From an uncultured Alphaproteobacteria bacterium (GTDB lineage: Bacteria > Pseudomonadota > Alphaproteobacteria > Rhizobiales > Beijerinckiaceae), in contig CALCZO010000090.1 in the NCBI GenBank assembly GCA_937903315.1, positions 1 through 5,567 on the forward strand: a stretch of 5,567 nucleotides of DNA, read 5' to 3'. The notes under the pieces were generated by a model. It did not search any database, had not been told where the DNA came from, and was given only the letters and a program-made list of their open reading frames with translations. A program made the translations under genes and the position numbers. Every line of letters begins with the position of its first letter. Position 1 is the stretch's first letter. Shown here one piece after another: positions 1 through 5,567 of this stretch.

Positions 1-476
1 GCGTTCCGGTCAAGCTGTGGTCGTCGATGCTGACCGGCATGGGCGCCGTCGCCACGCCGGTCGAGGTGTCGGAACTGGCCACCGCACTGGCGACCGGGCT
101 GGTCGTCGGGCAGGAGAACCCGCTGCCGAACATCTTCAACCTCAAGCTCTACGAGGTGCAGAAGTATGTCATGCTGACCGGCCACATGCAGTCGGTTCTG
201 TCCACCTTCGTCAACGAGAAGATCTGGCAGACGATCCCCGCCGGCGACCGCAAGATCATCGAGGACACGATGTACGAGGTTGGCCAGAAGACGCTGCAGT
301 GGGATGCCGATACGTTTGCCAAGTACCGCAAGGATCTGGAAGCCAAGGGCATGACTTTCATCGAGGCCAAGGACGGGCTCGATCTTGAAGCGTTCCGCAA
401 GGCGGTTCTGGCCCAGATCGACAAGGACTTCCCCGAGTGGAAGGACTACATCGCCAAGATCCAGGCCGTGAAGTAA
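1..476 (+). CDS. TRAP transporter substrate-binding protein, DctP family (C-terminal part, 5' truncated)
   Basis: Periplasmic solute receptor of a tripartite ATP-independent periplasmic (TRAP) transporter; it binds a carboxylate-type ligand and delivers it to the membrane subunits. The reading frame is open from the window edge (first whole codon at 3) and gives the last 157 residues of a protein normally about 320-340 long, so the signal peptide and N-terminal lobe are off-window. Visible family features are the ALATGLVVGQENPL segment (visible residues 37-50; family pattern roughly AL.tG.vDGqEnp), then KLYEVQKYVMLTGHM, and a charged helical C-terminus ending in TAA. The cut codon at the edge reads xGC just before VPVKLW, which would fit the conserved ligand-binding Arg (CGC) of the family's RVP motif; this is inference. 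The usual Asp before GQEN is Val here. It sits directly upstream of matching dctQ and dctM genes, as expected for one transporter. Family assignment is secure; the ligand is unknown. Confidence 0.93.
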   Translation, partial: VPVKLWSSMLTGMGAVATPVEVSELATALATGLVVGQENPLPNIFNLKLYEVQKYVMLTGHMQSVLSTFVNEKIWQTIPAGDRKIIEDTMYEVGQKTLQWDADTFAKYRKDLEAKGMTFIEAKDGLDLEAFRKAVLAQIDKDFPEWKDYIAKIQAVK

Positions 477-484
477 CCGGTTCA

Positions 485-511
485 GGGCGGCCGCTGCCGA
501 GGCGGCCGCCC
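485..511 (+). promoter_or_regulatory. Intercistronic GC-rich hairpin between dctP and dctQ genes
   Basis: A perfect 10-bp inverted repeat (GGGCGGCCGC at 485-494, GCGGCCGCCC at 502-511) encloses a 7-base loop. It begins 8 bases after the dctP stop and ends 29 bases before the dctQ start. No run of T follows (next bases CTTCGCC), so a strong intrinsic terminator is unlikely. From its position it may protect the 3' end of a processed dctP transcript or cause partial termination, so that the binding protein is made in excess over the permease. That role is inferred from similar arrangements in binding-protein-dependent transport operons; the hairpin itself is seen directly. Confidence 0.6.
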
Positions 512-540
512 CTTCGCCTGCCAACCGAGAGACAATCAGC

Positions 541-1026
541 ATGCTGACTTCTTTGCGATCGATCCTGCGTGTCGTCTGCCTCGTCCTGCTGGCTGGGCTG
601 GTGCTGACGCCGTTTGCGCAGATCATCCTGCGCGGGGTGTTCAACGTGCCGATGTCCGGTGCCGAGGAAATGACGCGTTACCTGCTGATCTGCCTGACGT
701 TTCTTGGCTCCGCCGTTGTCGTGGCTGAAGGCGGTCAAATCCGGATGACAGAAGTGCAGACGCTGATTCCGCCCCGGCCGCGCTTTGCCCTCCAGCTCGT
801 TGTCGATGTCGCCGGCGTCGCCATCTACGCCATCCTGTTTCTCGCCGGGGCCATCACCATCGCGAACAACCTGAGTAACCAGACCGCGACGCTTGAAATG
901 CCGTTCTGGCTGTTCATGGGGCCACTGGCGCTGGGCTCGCTGCTGATGCTGGTCGAAACGCTTCTGGCGCTCGTGCGTCTGTGGCGCGACGGTCGGCCCG
1001 AAGACGTTCACACCACCGTAGTCTGA
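541..1026 (+). CDS. TRAP transporter small permease, DctQ family
   Basis: Small membrane subunit of the TRAP transporter, which pairs with the large DctM-type subunit in the inner membrane. The 161 residues match the family's usual 150-200 length. Four hydrophobic segments are visible at about residues 8-30, 46-64, 84-107 and 120-147. The diagnostic block lies between helices 1 and 2 and into helix 2: an ILRGVFNVP stretch, then SGAEEMTRYLL (39-49) with the conserved Glu-Glu and Arg-Tyr, then LTFLGSAVVVAEGGQIRM (52-69), matching the family pattern of 'eE..ry.l...tflG.a.a.r.g.Hi'. The usual His of that last motif is Gln66 here. The ATG at 541 is preceded by GAGAGA at 527-532, a reasonable ribosome binding site 8 bases away. 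The gene follows the dctP stop by 64 bases and is followed by the dctM gene after 9 bases, so it is probably cotranscribed with both. No sign of frameshift. Confidence 0.93.
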   Translation: MLTSLRSILRVVCLVLLAGLVLTPFAQIILRGVFNVPMSGAEEMTRYLLICLTFLGSAVVVAEGGQIRMTEVQTLIPPRPRFALQLVVDVAGVAIYAILFLAGAITIANNLSNQTATLEMPFWLFMGPLALGSLLMLVETLLALVRLWRDGRPEDVHTTVV

Positions 1027-1035
1027 AAGCGCACC

Positions 1036-2319
1036 ATGCTCGGGTTTCTCGTCATCTTTGCCTTCATGGTGCTGTTTATTCTCGGCTTTCCGGTCGTCAT
1101 CGCCATTGCCATCCCGTCGATTCTCTACATCCTCATGCAGGGCCTGCCGATCGATCTGATCGCGCAGCGCGCGCTTTATGCGCTTGATTCGTTTCCGCTT
1201 GTCGCGGTTCCGGTGTTCCTGTTCGTCGGCTGCCTGATGAACAATGCCGGGATTTCCAAACACATCTTCAAGTTTGCCGATACGGCGGTCGGGCGTCTGC
1301 CGGGCGGGCTGGCGCAGGTGAACATCTTCGGGAGCCTCGTCTTTGCCGGCATGTCCGGCTCCGCCCTGGCCGATATTGGCGGCATCGGGCGGGTCGAGAT
1401 CAAGGCGATGACCGAGCGCGGTTATTCCGCGCCGTTCGCCGCAGCGGTCACCTCGGCGTCGGCGATTGTCGGCCCGATTTTCCCGCCGTCGATTCCGCTG
1501 ATCATTTACGGCACCGTCACCGGCGGCTCCGTGCTGCAACTGCTGCTCGGCGGCATTCTGCCGGCGATACTCTGCGTCGTCAGCCTGATGGTGATGACGG
1601 CCCTGCTGGCCCGCAAGAAGGGCTTTCCGCGCGCGGCGCGCTGGCCCACGGCGCGTGAGTTCTGGGGTGACATGAAGCCGGCCCTGCCGGCACTGATGGC
1701 ACCGGTCATTCTGGTCGCCGGCATGCTGGCCGGTTTCTTCACACCGACGGAAATCGCCGCGGTGACGCTGGTCTATACCCTGCTGATCAGCCAGTTCATC
1801 TACCGCGAACTGACGTGGGAGGGGCTGGTTTCAGCGGCGGCGGAAACGGTTCGCGCCTCGGCGGCGATTCTGCTGATCGTCGCGATCGCCGCGCTGTTCG
1901 GCTGGATCCTGTCGGTCGAGCAGGTGCCGCAGATGATGACCAAGGCGATGCTGTCGATTTCGTCCGACCCCTATGTCCTGCTGCTGCTGATCAACGTCCT
2001 GCTTCTGGTCGTCGGCATGTTCCTCGATTCAACAACCGCGATTCTGCTGGTTGCGCCGATCATCGCCAAGCCATTGATCCTGCTGGGCGTTGATCCGGTG
2101 CATCTGGGCATGATCGTGGTGTTCAACCTGATGATCGGCCTTTTGACGCCGCCGATGGGGCTCGCGCTCTATCTCGTCTCGGACATCGCCAATGTGAAGA
2201 TGAAGGACGTGCTGCGCGAGATGATGCCGTTCTATATCCCCCTCGGACTGACGCTGTTGCTGATCACCTATGTGCCATGGATCACCACGTTCATTCCCCG
2301 GCTGGCGCTGGGTAATTGA
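1036..2319 (+). CDS. TRAP transporter large permease, DctM family
   Basis: Large membrane subunit of the TRAP transporter; in this family it carries the ion-coupled transport pathway (usually Na+ driven). The 427 residues are full length for the family and strongly hydrophobic throughout, with about a dozen membrane segments. Recognisable family blocks, in order, are FPLVAVPVFLFVG (53-65), AGMSGSALADIGGIG (104-118), SASAIVGPIFPPSIPLIIYG (140-159), GFFTPTEIAAV (233-243), VGMFLDSTTAILLVAPI (326-342) and GLLTPPMGLALYL (368-380). The two TP-containing blocks and the two re-entrant-loop-like repeats reflect the inverted-repeat architecture known for this family. The ATG at 1036 lies 9 bases after the dctQ stop; the likely ribosome binding site TGAAAG (1024-1029) overlaps that stop, suggesting coupled translation. 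Substrate specificity is set mostly by the binding protein and cannot be read here. It differs clearly from the second large permease at 4341-5567. Confidence 0.96.
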   Translation: MLGFLVIFAFMVLFILGFPVVIAIAIPSILYILMQGLPIDLIAQRALYALDSFPLVAVPVFLFVGCLMNNAGISKHIFKFADTAVGRLPGGLAQVNIFGSLVFAGMSGSALADIGGIGRVEIKAMTERGYSAPFAAAVTSASAIVGPIFPPSIPLIIYGTVTGGSVLQLLLGGILPAILCVVSLMVMTALLARKKGFPRAARWPTAREFWGDMKPALPALMAPVILVAGMLAGFFTPTEIAAVTLVYTLLISQFIYRELTWEGLVSAAAETVRASAAILLIVAIAALFGWILSVEQVPQMMTKAMLSISSDPYVLLLLINVLLLVVGMFLDSTTAILLVAPIIAKPLILLGVDPVHLGMIVVFNLMIGLLTPPMGLALYLVSDIANVKMKDVLREMMPFYIPLGLTLLLITYVPWITTFIPRLALGN

Positions 2320-2349
2320 CAGGTAGCACAAGGGCCAAAGGAAACGACA

Positions 2350-3543
2350 ATGCCGCGCCCTGTCCCCTCGCACGCGCTTGAATCGCTCCGCGTCATCGAC
2401 CTGACACGCGTCCGGGCCGGGCCGACCTGCGTGCGCATCCTTGCCGATTTCGGCGCCGATGTGGTCAAGGTCGAAACCCCGCCCGGCCTCGATCCCAACG
2501 AGAACATGTCCGGCCCGCGCCACGGCTATGACATGCAGAACCTGCACCGTAACAAGCGGTCGCTGACGCTCAATCTCAAGACGGCGGATGGCAAGGCGAT
2601 CCTCGATCGTCTGATCGACGGGGCCGACATCATCGTCGAGAATTACCGACCTGACGTGAAAGCGCGGCTCGGGCTCGATTTCGATACGCTGCATGCGAGG
2701 AACCCCCGACTGATCCTCGTCTCGCTGTCGGGCTTCGGCCAGACGGGGCCATATCGTACCCGTTCTGGCTTCGATCAGATTGCTCAGGGGATGGGCGGGA
2801 TGATGGCAGTGACCGGCCTGCCGGGGCAGGGGCCGGTGCGTGCCGGCATCGCGGTGGCGGATTCGGCGGCCGGGCTCTATGGTGCGATCGGTGCGCTGGT
2901 GGCGTTGCAGGAACGGGCGCGTTCGGGTCTCGGCCAATGGGTGCAGACCTCGCTGCTCGAAGCGATGATCGGCATGATGGATTTTCAGGCAGCGCGTTAT
3001 CTTGTCGAGGGTGTCGCCCCGCCGCAGGCCGGCAACGATCATCCCTATGTCACGCCGATGGGCGTCTACCGGACCGGCGATGGCCACATCAATATCGCGG
3101 TCGGCGCCGAAGGGCACTGGCGCGCGTTCTGCGCCGCCATCGGTCATCCTCAGCTTGCTGACGATCCCGATTACGATTCGCTCGACAAGCGCTTCCGTCG
3201 CCGGCCGGAACTGCGCGTGCTGATCGAGACGATCCTTGCCGAGCACGGCTCGCACCACTGGCTCGCTGCGCTGGAAGCCGCGCATGTGCCCGCCGGGCCG
3301 ATCTACGCCGTCGATGAGGTGTTTGCCGATCCGCAGGTCGAGCACCTCGGCATCGCCAAGCCTGTGGAGCATCCGGTGCTCGGGCCGATCCGCGTCGTCG
3401 CCACTCCGGTCACCCTGTCGCGCACGCCAGCCGACGTGGTCTCGCCGACGCCGGACGCCGGCGATCACAACGACGAAATTCTCGCCGAACTCGGCTATGA
3501 TGCCGCAGCGATTGCCCGGTTCAGGGCTGGCAAGATCATCTGA
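2350..3543 (+). CDS. CaiB/BaiF (family III) CoA-transferase
   Basis: Cytoplasmic enzyme expected to move CoA from an acyl-CoA donor to a free carboxylate, activating it as a thioester. The 397 residues equal the usual family length. The N-terminal signature DLTRVRAGPTCVRILADFGA begins at residue 17 and runs on into DVVKVE (37-42); it is followed by NKRSLTLNLK (68-77), ENYRPDVKARLGLD (97-110) and SLSGFGQTGPY (125-135). The nucleophilic Asp that forms the acyl anhydride in formyl-CoA transferase and CaiB corresponds to Asp171 in the GIAVADSAAGLYG block, so the active site looks intact. The C-terminal part shows the usual PMGVYRTGDGHINIAVG and VPAGPIYAVDEVFADPQV blocks. ATG at 2350 is supported by AAAGGAAA at 2337-2344. 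It lies 30 bases after the dctM stop and 9 before a crotonase gene, so its substrate is plausibly the transported carboxylate or a product of it. Members of this family act on oxalate, carnitine, benzylsuccinate, mesaconate and others; sequence alone does not pick one. Confidence 0.94.
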   Translation: MPRPVPSHALESLRVIDLTRVRAGPTCVRILADFGADVVKVETPPGLDPNENMSGPRHGYDMQNLHRNKRSLTLNLKTADGKAILDRLIDGADIIVENYRPDVKARLGLDFDTLHARNPRLILVSLSGFGQTGPYRTRSGFDQIAQGMGGMMAVTGLPGQGPVRAGIAVADSAAGLYGAIGALVALQERARSGLGQWVQTSLLEAMIGMMDFQAARYLVEGVAPPQAGNDHPYVTPMGVYRTGDGHINIAVGAEGHWRAFCAAIGHPQLADDPDYDSLDKRFRRRPELRVLIETILAEHGSHHWLAALEAAHVPAGPIYAVDEVFADPQVEHLGIAKPVEHPVLGPIRVVATPVTLSRTPADVVSPTPDAGDHNDEILAELGYDAAAIARFRAGKII

Positions 3544-3552
3544 GGGCAGGCC

Positions 3553-4335
3553 ATGACCGACGATTCCGACGAGATCCTGTATTCCGTTTGCGATGGCATC
3601 GGCACAATCACCCTCAACAGGCCGCAGGCGCGTAATGCGCTGACCTTCGGCATGTACGAGCGGATCGCGGCGCTCTGTGCCGATCCGGCGGGCCACGGCG
3701 CGCGGGTGCTGGTGCTGACGGGTGCCGGCGACAAGGCTTTTGCTGCCGGCACCGACATCAGCCAGTTCCGCGCCTTCGCCACGCCTCGCGACGCGCTTGA
3801 CTATGAAGAGCGGATCGAGCGGATCGTCGAAACGATCAGCCGCGCGCCGGTTCCGACGATCGCGGCGATTGCCGGAGCGGTGACCGGCGGCGGTGCCGCC
3901 ATCGCATGCGCCTGCGACCTCAGGATCGCGGCGGCGTCGGCCCGCTTCGGCTTTCCCATCGCCCGCACGCTCGGCAATTGCCTGTCGATGAAGAACTACG
4001 CCCGCCTTGCCGGGCTGATCGGTGCGGCGCGCGTCAAGGACCTGATCTTCACCGCCCGGCTGATGGAGGCAGAGGAAGGTCACCGGATTGGCCTCTACAG
4101 TGAGATCCTGCCCGATCACGCAGCGCTGATGGCCCGCGCCGACGCGCTCGCCCGCACCATCGCCGGCCACGCGCCCCTGACGTTGCAGGTCACCAAGCAG
4201 GCGCTGGCGCGTATCGCCGACGGGGCGGTCGGCCGTGACGATGATCTGATTCTGACCTGCTACATGAGCGAGGACTTTCAGGAGGGGCGCGAGGCGTTCC
4301 TCGCCAAGCGTCCACCGGTGTGGAAGGGACGCTAG
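3553..4335 (+). CDS. Enoyl-CoA hydratase/isomerase (crotonase) family protein lacking both canonical catalytic glutamates
   Basis: Crotonase-fold enzyme of 260 residues, the usual length, expected to act on an acyl-CoA in the cytoplasm. Family blocks are GTITLNRPQARNALT (17-31), the first oxyanion-hole block KAFAAGTDISQF (61-72), and PTIAAIAGAVTGGGAAIACACDLRIA (101-126) with Gly113 as the second oxyanion-hole donor. The C-terminal EGREAFLAKRPPVWKGR is also typical. Against rat mitochondrial enoyl-CoA hydratase, Glu144 aligns with Ala116 and Glu164 with Ile136 (alignment by eye), so both acid/base residues are missing. The local segment FPIARTLGNCLSMKNYARL (134-152) instead offers polar residues such as Arg138 and Asn142. 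A simple syn-hydration of an enoyl-CoA is therefore doubtful; an isomerase, hydrolase, lyase or other crotonase chemistry is possible. ATG at 3553 has GAGGG at 3542-3546 six bases upstream, overlapping the previous stop. Being 9 bases behind the CoA-transferase, it probably acts on that enzyme's thioester product. Confidence 0.92.
   Translation: MTDDSDEILYSVCDGIGTITLNRPQARNALTFGMYERIAALCADPAGHGARVLVLTGAGDKAFAAGTDISQFRAFATPRDALDYEERIERIVETISRAPVPTIAAIAGAVTGGGAAIACACDLRIAAASARFGFPIARTLGNCLSMKNYARLAGLIGAARVKDLIFTARLMEAEEGHRIGLYSEILPDHAALMARADALARTIAGHAPLTLQVTKQALARIADGAVGRDDDLILTCYMSEDFQEGREAFLAKRPPVWKGR
4307..4333. other. Inverted repeat at the convergent gene junction (weak candidate for a bidirectional 3'-end structure)
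   Basis: AGCGTCC (4307-4313) and GGACGCT (4327-4333) form a perfect 7-bp stem around a 13-base loop that contains the palindrome CACCGGTG (overlapping the stem by one base). The repeat covers the last codons of the crotonase gene up to the first base of its TAG stop, and begins 7 bases past the stop of the opposing permease gene. No T-tract follows on either strand, so an ordinary intrinsic terminator is not supported. It is the only stem seen where both transcripts must end, but in GC-rich coding DNA a 7-bp repeat can arise by chance. Confidence 0.25.
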
Positions 4336-4340
4336 GACCC

Positions 4341-5567
4341 TCAGCGCGTGAAGGCAGTGGCGAGAATCGGAAAAGCTGCAATCAGCCCCAGCACCGCCAG
4401 CATCATCAGCACATAGGGCAGGGCACCTGCAAAGATGTCTTCGATCTTTGCCGCCGGGTCATCCAGCGTTGCCTTGACGGTGAACACCGAGATACCGAAC
4501 GGCGGCGTCAGCAGCCCCGCCTCGACCGCGATGATGGTGATGATGCCGAAATGGATCAGGTCGAAGCCGAAATTCTGCGCGATCGGCGCGGCGATCGGCA
4601 CCATGATCAGCAGGATCGACGAGGAATCAAGCAGCATCCCCATCAGGAGGATGATGACGACATAGACAAGCAGGAACCCGTACGGACCAAGCCCGTTGCC
4701 GGCGACCAGATCGCCCACCGCCTGCGGCAGTCCGGCCAGCGACAGCATCCGCGAATAGAAACTCGCGCCGATCAGCAGGAACAGGATCGCGACCGAGACA
4801 TACCCCGTCTCGCTGAGCAGCCGCCACAGCCGTGATCCATTGAGCCGGCGGCGGACGAGTGCGATCAGCAGCGCCCCGAACGCGCCGACGCCGCCCGCCT
4901 CCGTCGGAGTGAAAAAGCCGGTATAGAGCCCGACGAGGATCAGCGCGACCAGCGCCATGATCGGCACGGACTTTTTCGCCATCTCGCCGGTGCTCATCAC
5001 GGGGTCGGTGGCCGCCGCTGCCCGGTCGCGCGCGGGATCCGCCATCACCTTGTGCGGGAATGCGGTGGCATAGACGAAGATCAGCACGACAAAGCCGAGC
5101 GCGATGATCAGGCCCGGCAGGATGCCGGCCAGAAACATCTTGCCGATCGAGACCTCGGCCAGCACGCCGTAGATGATCATCAGCAGCGACGGCGGGATCA
5201 GCATCCCCAGAATTGACGAGCCGGCCACCGTTCCGGTGGCGAACCGCAGCGAATAGCCGTGGCGCAGCATCTCGGGCACCGCGACCTTGGTGAACACCGC
5301 CGCAGAGGCGATCGACACGCCGGTGACGGCCGCAAACACCGCATTGGCCGCGACGGTGGCCATGCCAAGCCCGCCCCGCACCCGCCGGAGCAGGGTCTGC
5401 GCCACATCGAATGTGTCCTTGCCGACGTCCGAGATCGAGACCAGCAGCCCCATCAGCACGAACAGCGGGATGGTGGCGAACAGGTAGTCCTGAATGCCCG
5501 AATAAGTGCTGATCGCCGTCATGTTGAGCGCCAGCATCGGGTTGTCGCGGATCAGCCAGATGCCGGC
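4341..5567 (-). CDS. Second TRAP transporter large permease, DctM family (N-terminus beyond right edge)
   Basis: Large membrane subunit of a separate TRAP transporter, encoded on the opposite strand. The frame stays open to the window edge and gives 408 residues, starting AGIWLIRDNP; family members are about 425-440 long, so only the first few tens of residues are missing. The internal ATG at 5537 is not the start, because the family's first periplasmic/helix region continues upstream of it. Family blocks by visible residue are IPLFVLMG (33-40), AAVTGVSIASAAVFTKVAVP (79-98), GMLIPPSLLMIIYG (121-134), GFFTPTEAGGVGA (217-229), GMLLDSSSILLIMVPI (310-325) and AGLLTPPFGISVF (350-362). A polar loop of about 30 residues (roughly 170-200) separates the two halves, longer than in the plus-strand permease. 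Partner dctQ and dctP genes are expected at higher coordinates. The stop codon at 4341-4343 lies 5 bases from the crotonase stop. The two permeases share family blocks but differ widely, so this is not a recent tandem duplication. Confidence 0.95.
   Translation of the reverse strand, partial: AGIWLIRDNPMLALNMTAISTYSGIQDYLFATIPLFVLMGLLVSISDVGKDTFDVAQTLLRRVRGGLGMATVAANAVFAAVTGVSIASAAVFTKVAVPEMLRHGYSLRFATGTVAGSSILGMLIPPSLLMIIYGVLAEVSIGKMFLAGILPGLIIALGFVVLIFVYATAFPHKVMADPARDRAAAATDPVMSTGEMAKKSVPIMALVALILVGLYTGFFTPTEAGGVGAFGALLIALVRRRLNGSRLWRLLSETGYVSVAILFLLIGASFYSRMLSLAGLPQAVGDLVAGNGLGPYGFLLVYVVIILLMGMLLDSSSILLIMVPIAAPIAQNFGFDLIHFGIITIIAVEAGLLTPPFGISVFTVKATLDDPAAKIEDIFAGALPYVLMMLAVLGLIAAFPILATAFTR

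Noticed and set aside
358..1539. A 393-codon open frame on the minus strand across dctP, dctQ and dctM
   Set aside because: Low-complexity, highly charged product with no family resemblance, crossing several real genes and an intergenic hairpin; a shadow of the plus-strand codon bias.
2320..2349. Possible promoter between the dctM and CoA-transferase genes
   Set aside because: The 30-base gap holds a good ribosome binding site but no recognisable -35/-10 pair; cotranscription is simpler.
3544..3552. Possible fusion or frameshift between the CoA-transferase and crotonase genes
   Set aside because: Both proteins are full length with proper ends, the stop is clean, and a ribosome binding site precedes the second ATG; these are two separate genes.
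2029..4170. A 713-codon open frame on the minus strand, antisense to the end of dctM, the CoA-transferase and most of the crotonase gene
   Set aside because: Its product is rich in Arg, His, Asp and Gly with no domain pattern, and it runs opposite three genes with clear family motifs. Long antisense frames are expected in high-GC DNA with strong third-position bias.
4320..4835. A 171-codon plus-strand frame opposite the second large permease
   Set aside because: Gln/Asp/Arg-rich product with no motif, antisense to a strongly supported membrane protein; shadow frame.
5535..5537. ATG (minus strand) as the start of the second large permease
   Set aside because: The frame remains open to the window edge with family-like sequence (AGIWLIRDNP) before it, and a start here would remove the N-terminal membrane region that the family always has. 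The gene is taken as truncated by the window.

Overview
The window is protein-coding, high-GC DNA (about 60-65% GC by eye), with strong G/C preference at third codon positions. The tripartite TRAP uptake genes beside a family III CoA-transferase and a crotonase-fold enzyme suggest a metabolically versatile proteobacterium, most likely an alphaproteobacterium. That placement is inference, since no rRNA or other phylogenetic marker is present.

Plus strand, positions 1-4335: five genes lie head to tail in what looks like one operon. They are the 3' end of a TRAP substrate-binding protein (dctP type, 5' end outside the window), the small permease (dctQ type), the large permease (dctM type), a CaiB/BaiF (family III) CoA-transferase and an enoyl-CoA hydratase/isomerase-family protein. 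The gaps are 64, 9, 30 and 9 bases. The 64-base gap after dctP holds a perfect 10-bp GC-rich hairpin, the clearest regulatory-looking element in the window. The layout reads as an uptake-and-activation module: a carboxylate is captured in the periplasm, moved in by the DctQM permease using an ion gradient, converted to a CoA thioester by CoA transfer, and then altered by the crotonase. The substrate cannot be read from the sequence.

Minus strand, positions 4341-5567: a second, clearly different TRAP large permease converges on the operon. Only 5 bases separate the two stop codons. Its N-terminal codons, and presumably its own dctQ and dctP genes, lie beyond the right edge. The window therefore covers a junction between two TRAP loci pointing at each other.

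The most notable point is in the crotonase: both glutamates that act as acid/base in classical enoyl-CoA hydratases are replaced (Ala116 and Ile136), although the fold and oxyanion-hole motifs are intact. It is probably not an ordinary hydratase. I saw no RNA genes, mobile elements, CRISPR arrays, attachment sites or recognisable promoter. Apart from the 64-base gap the window is almost entirely coding, with no gene-free stretch over 300 bases.
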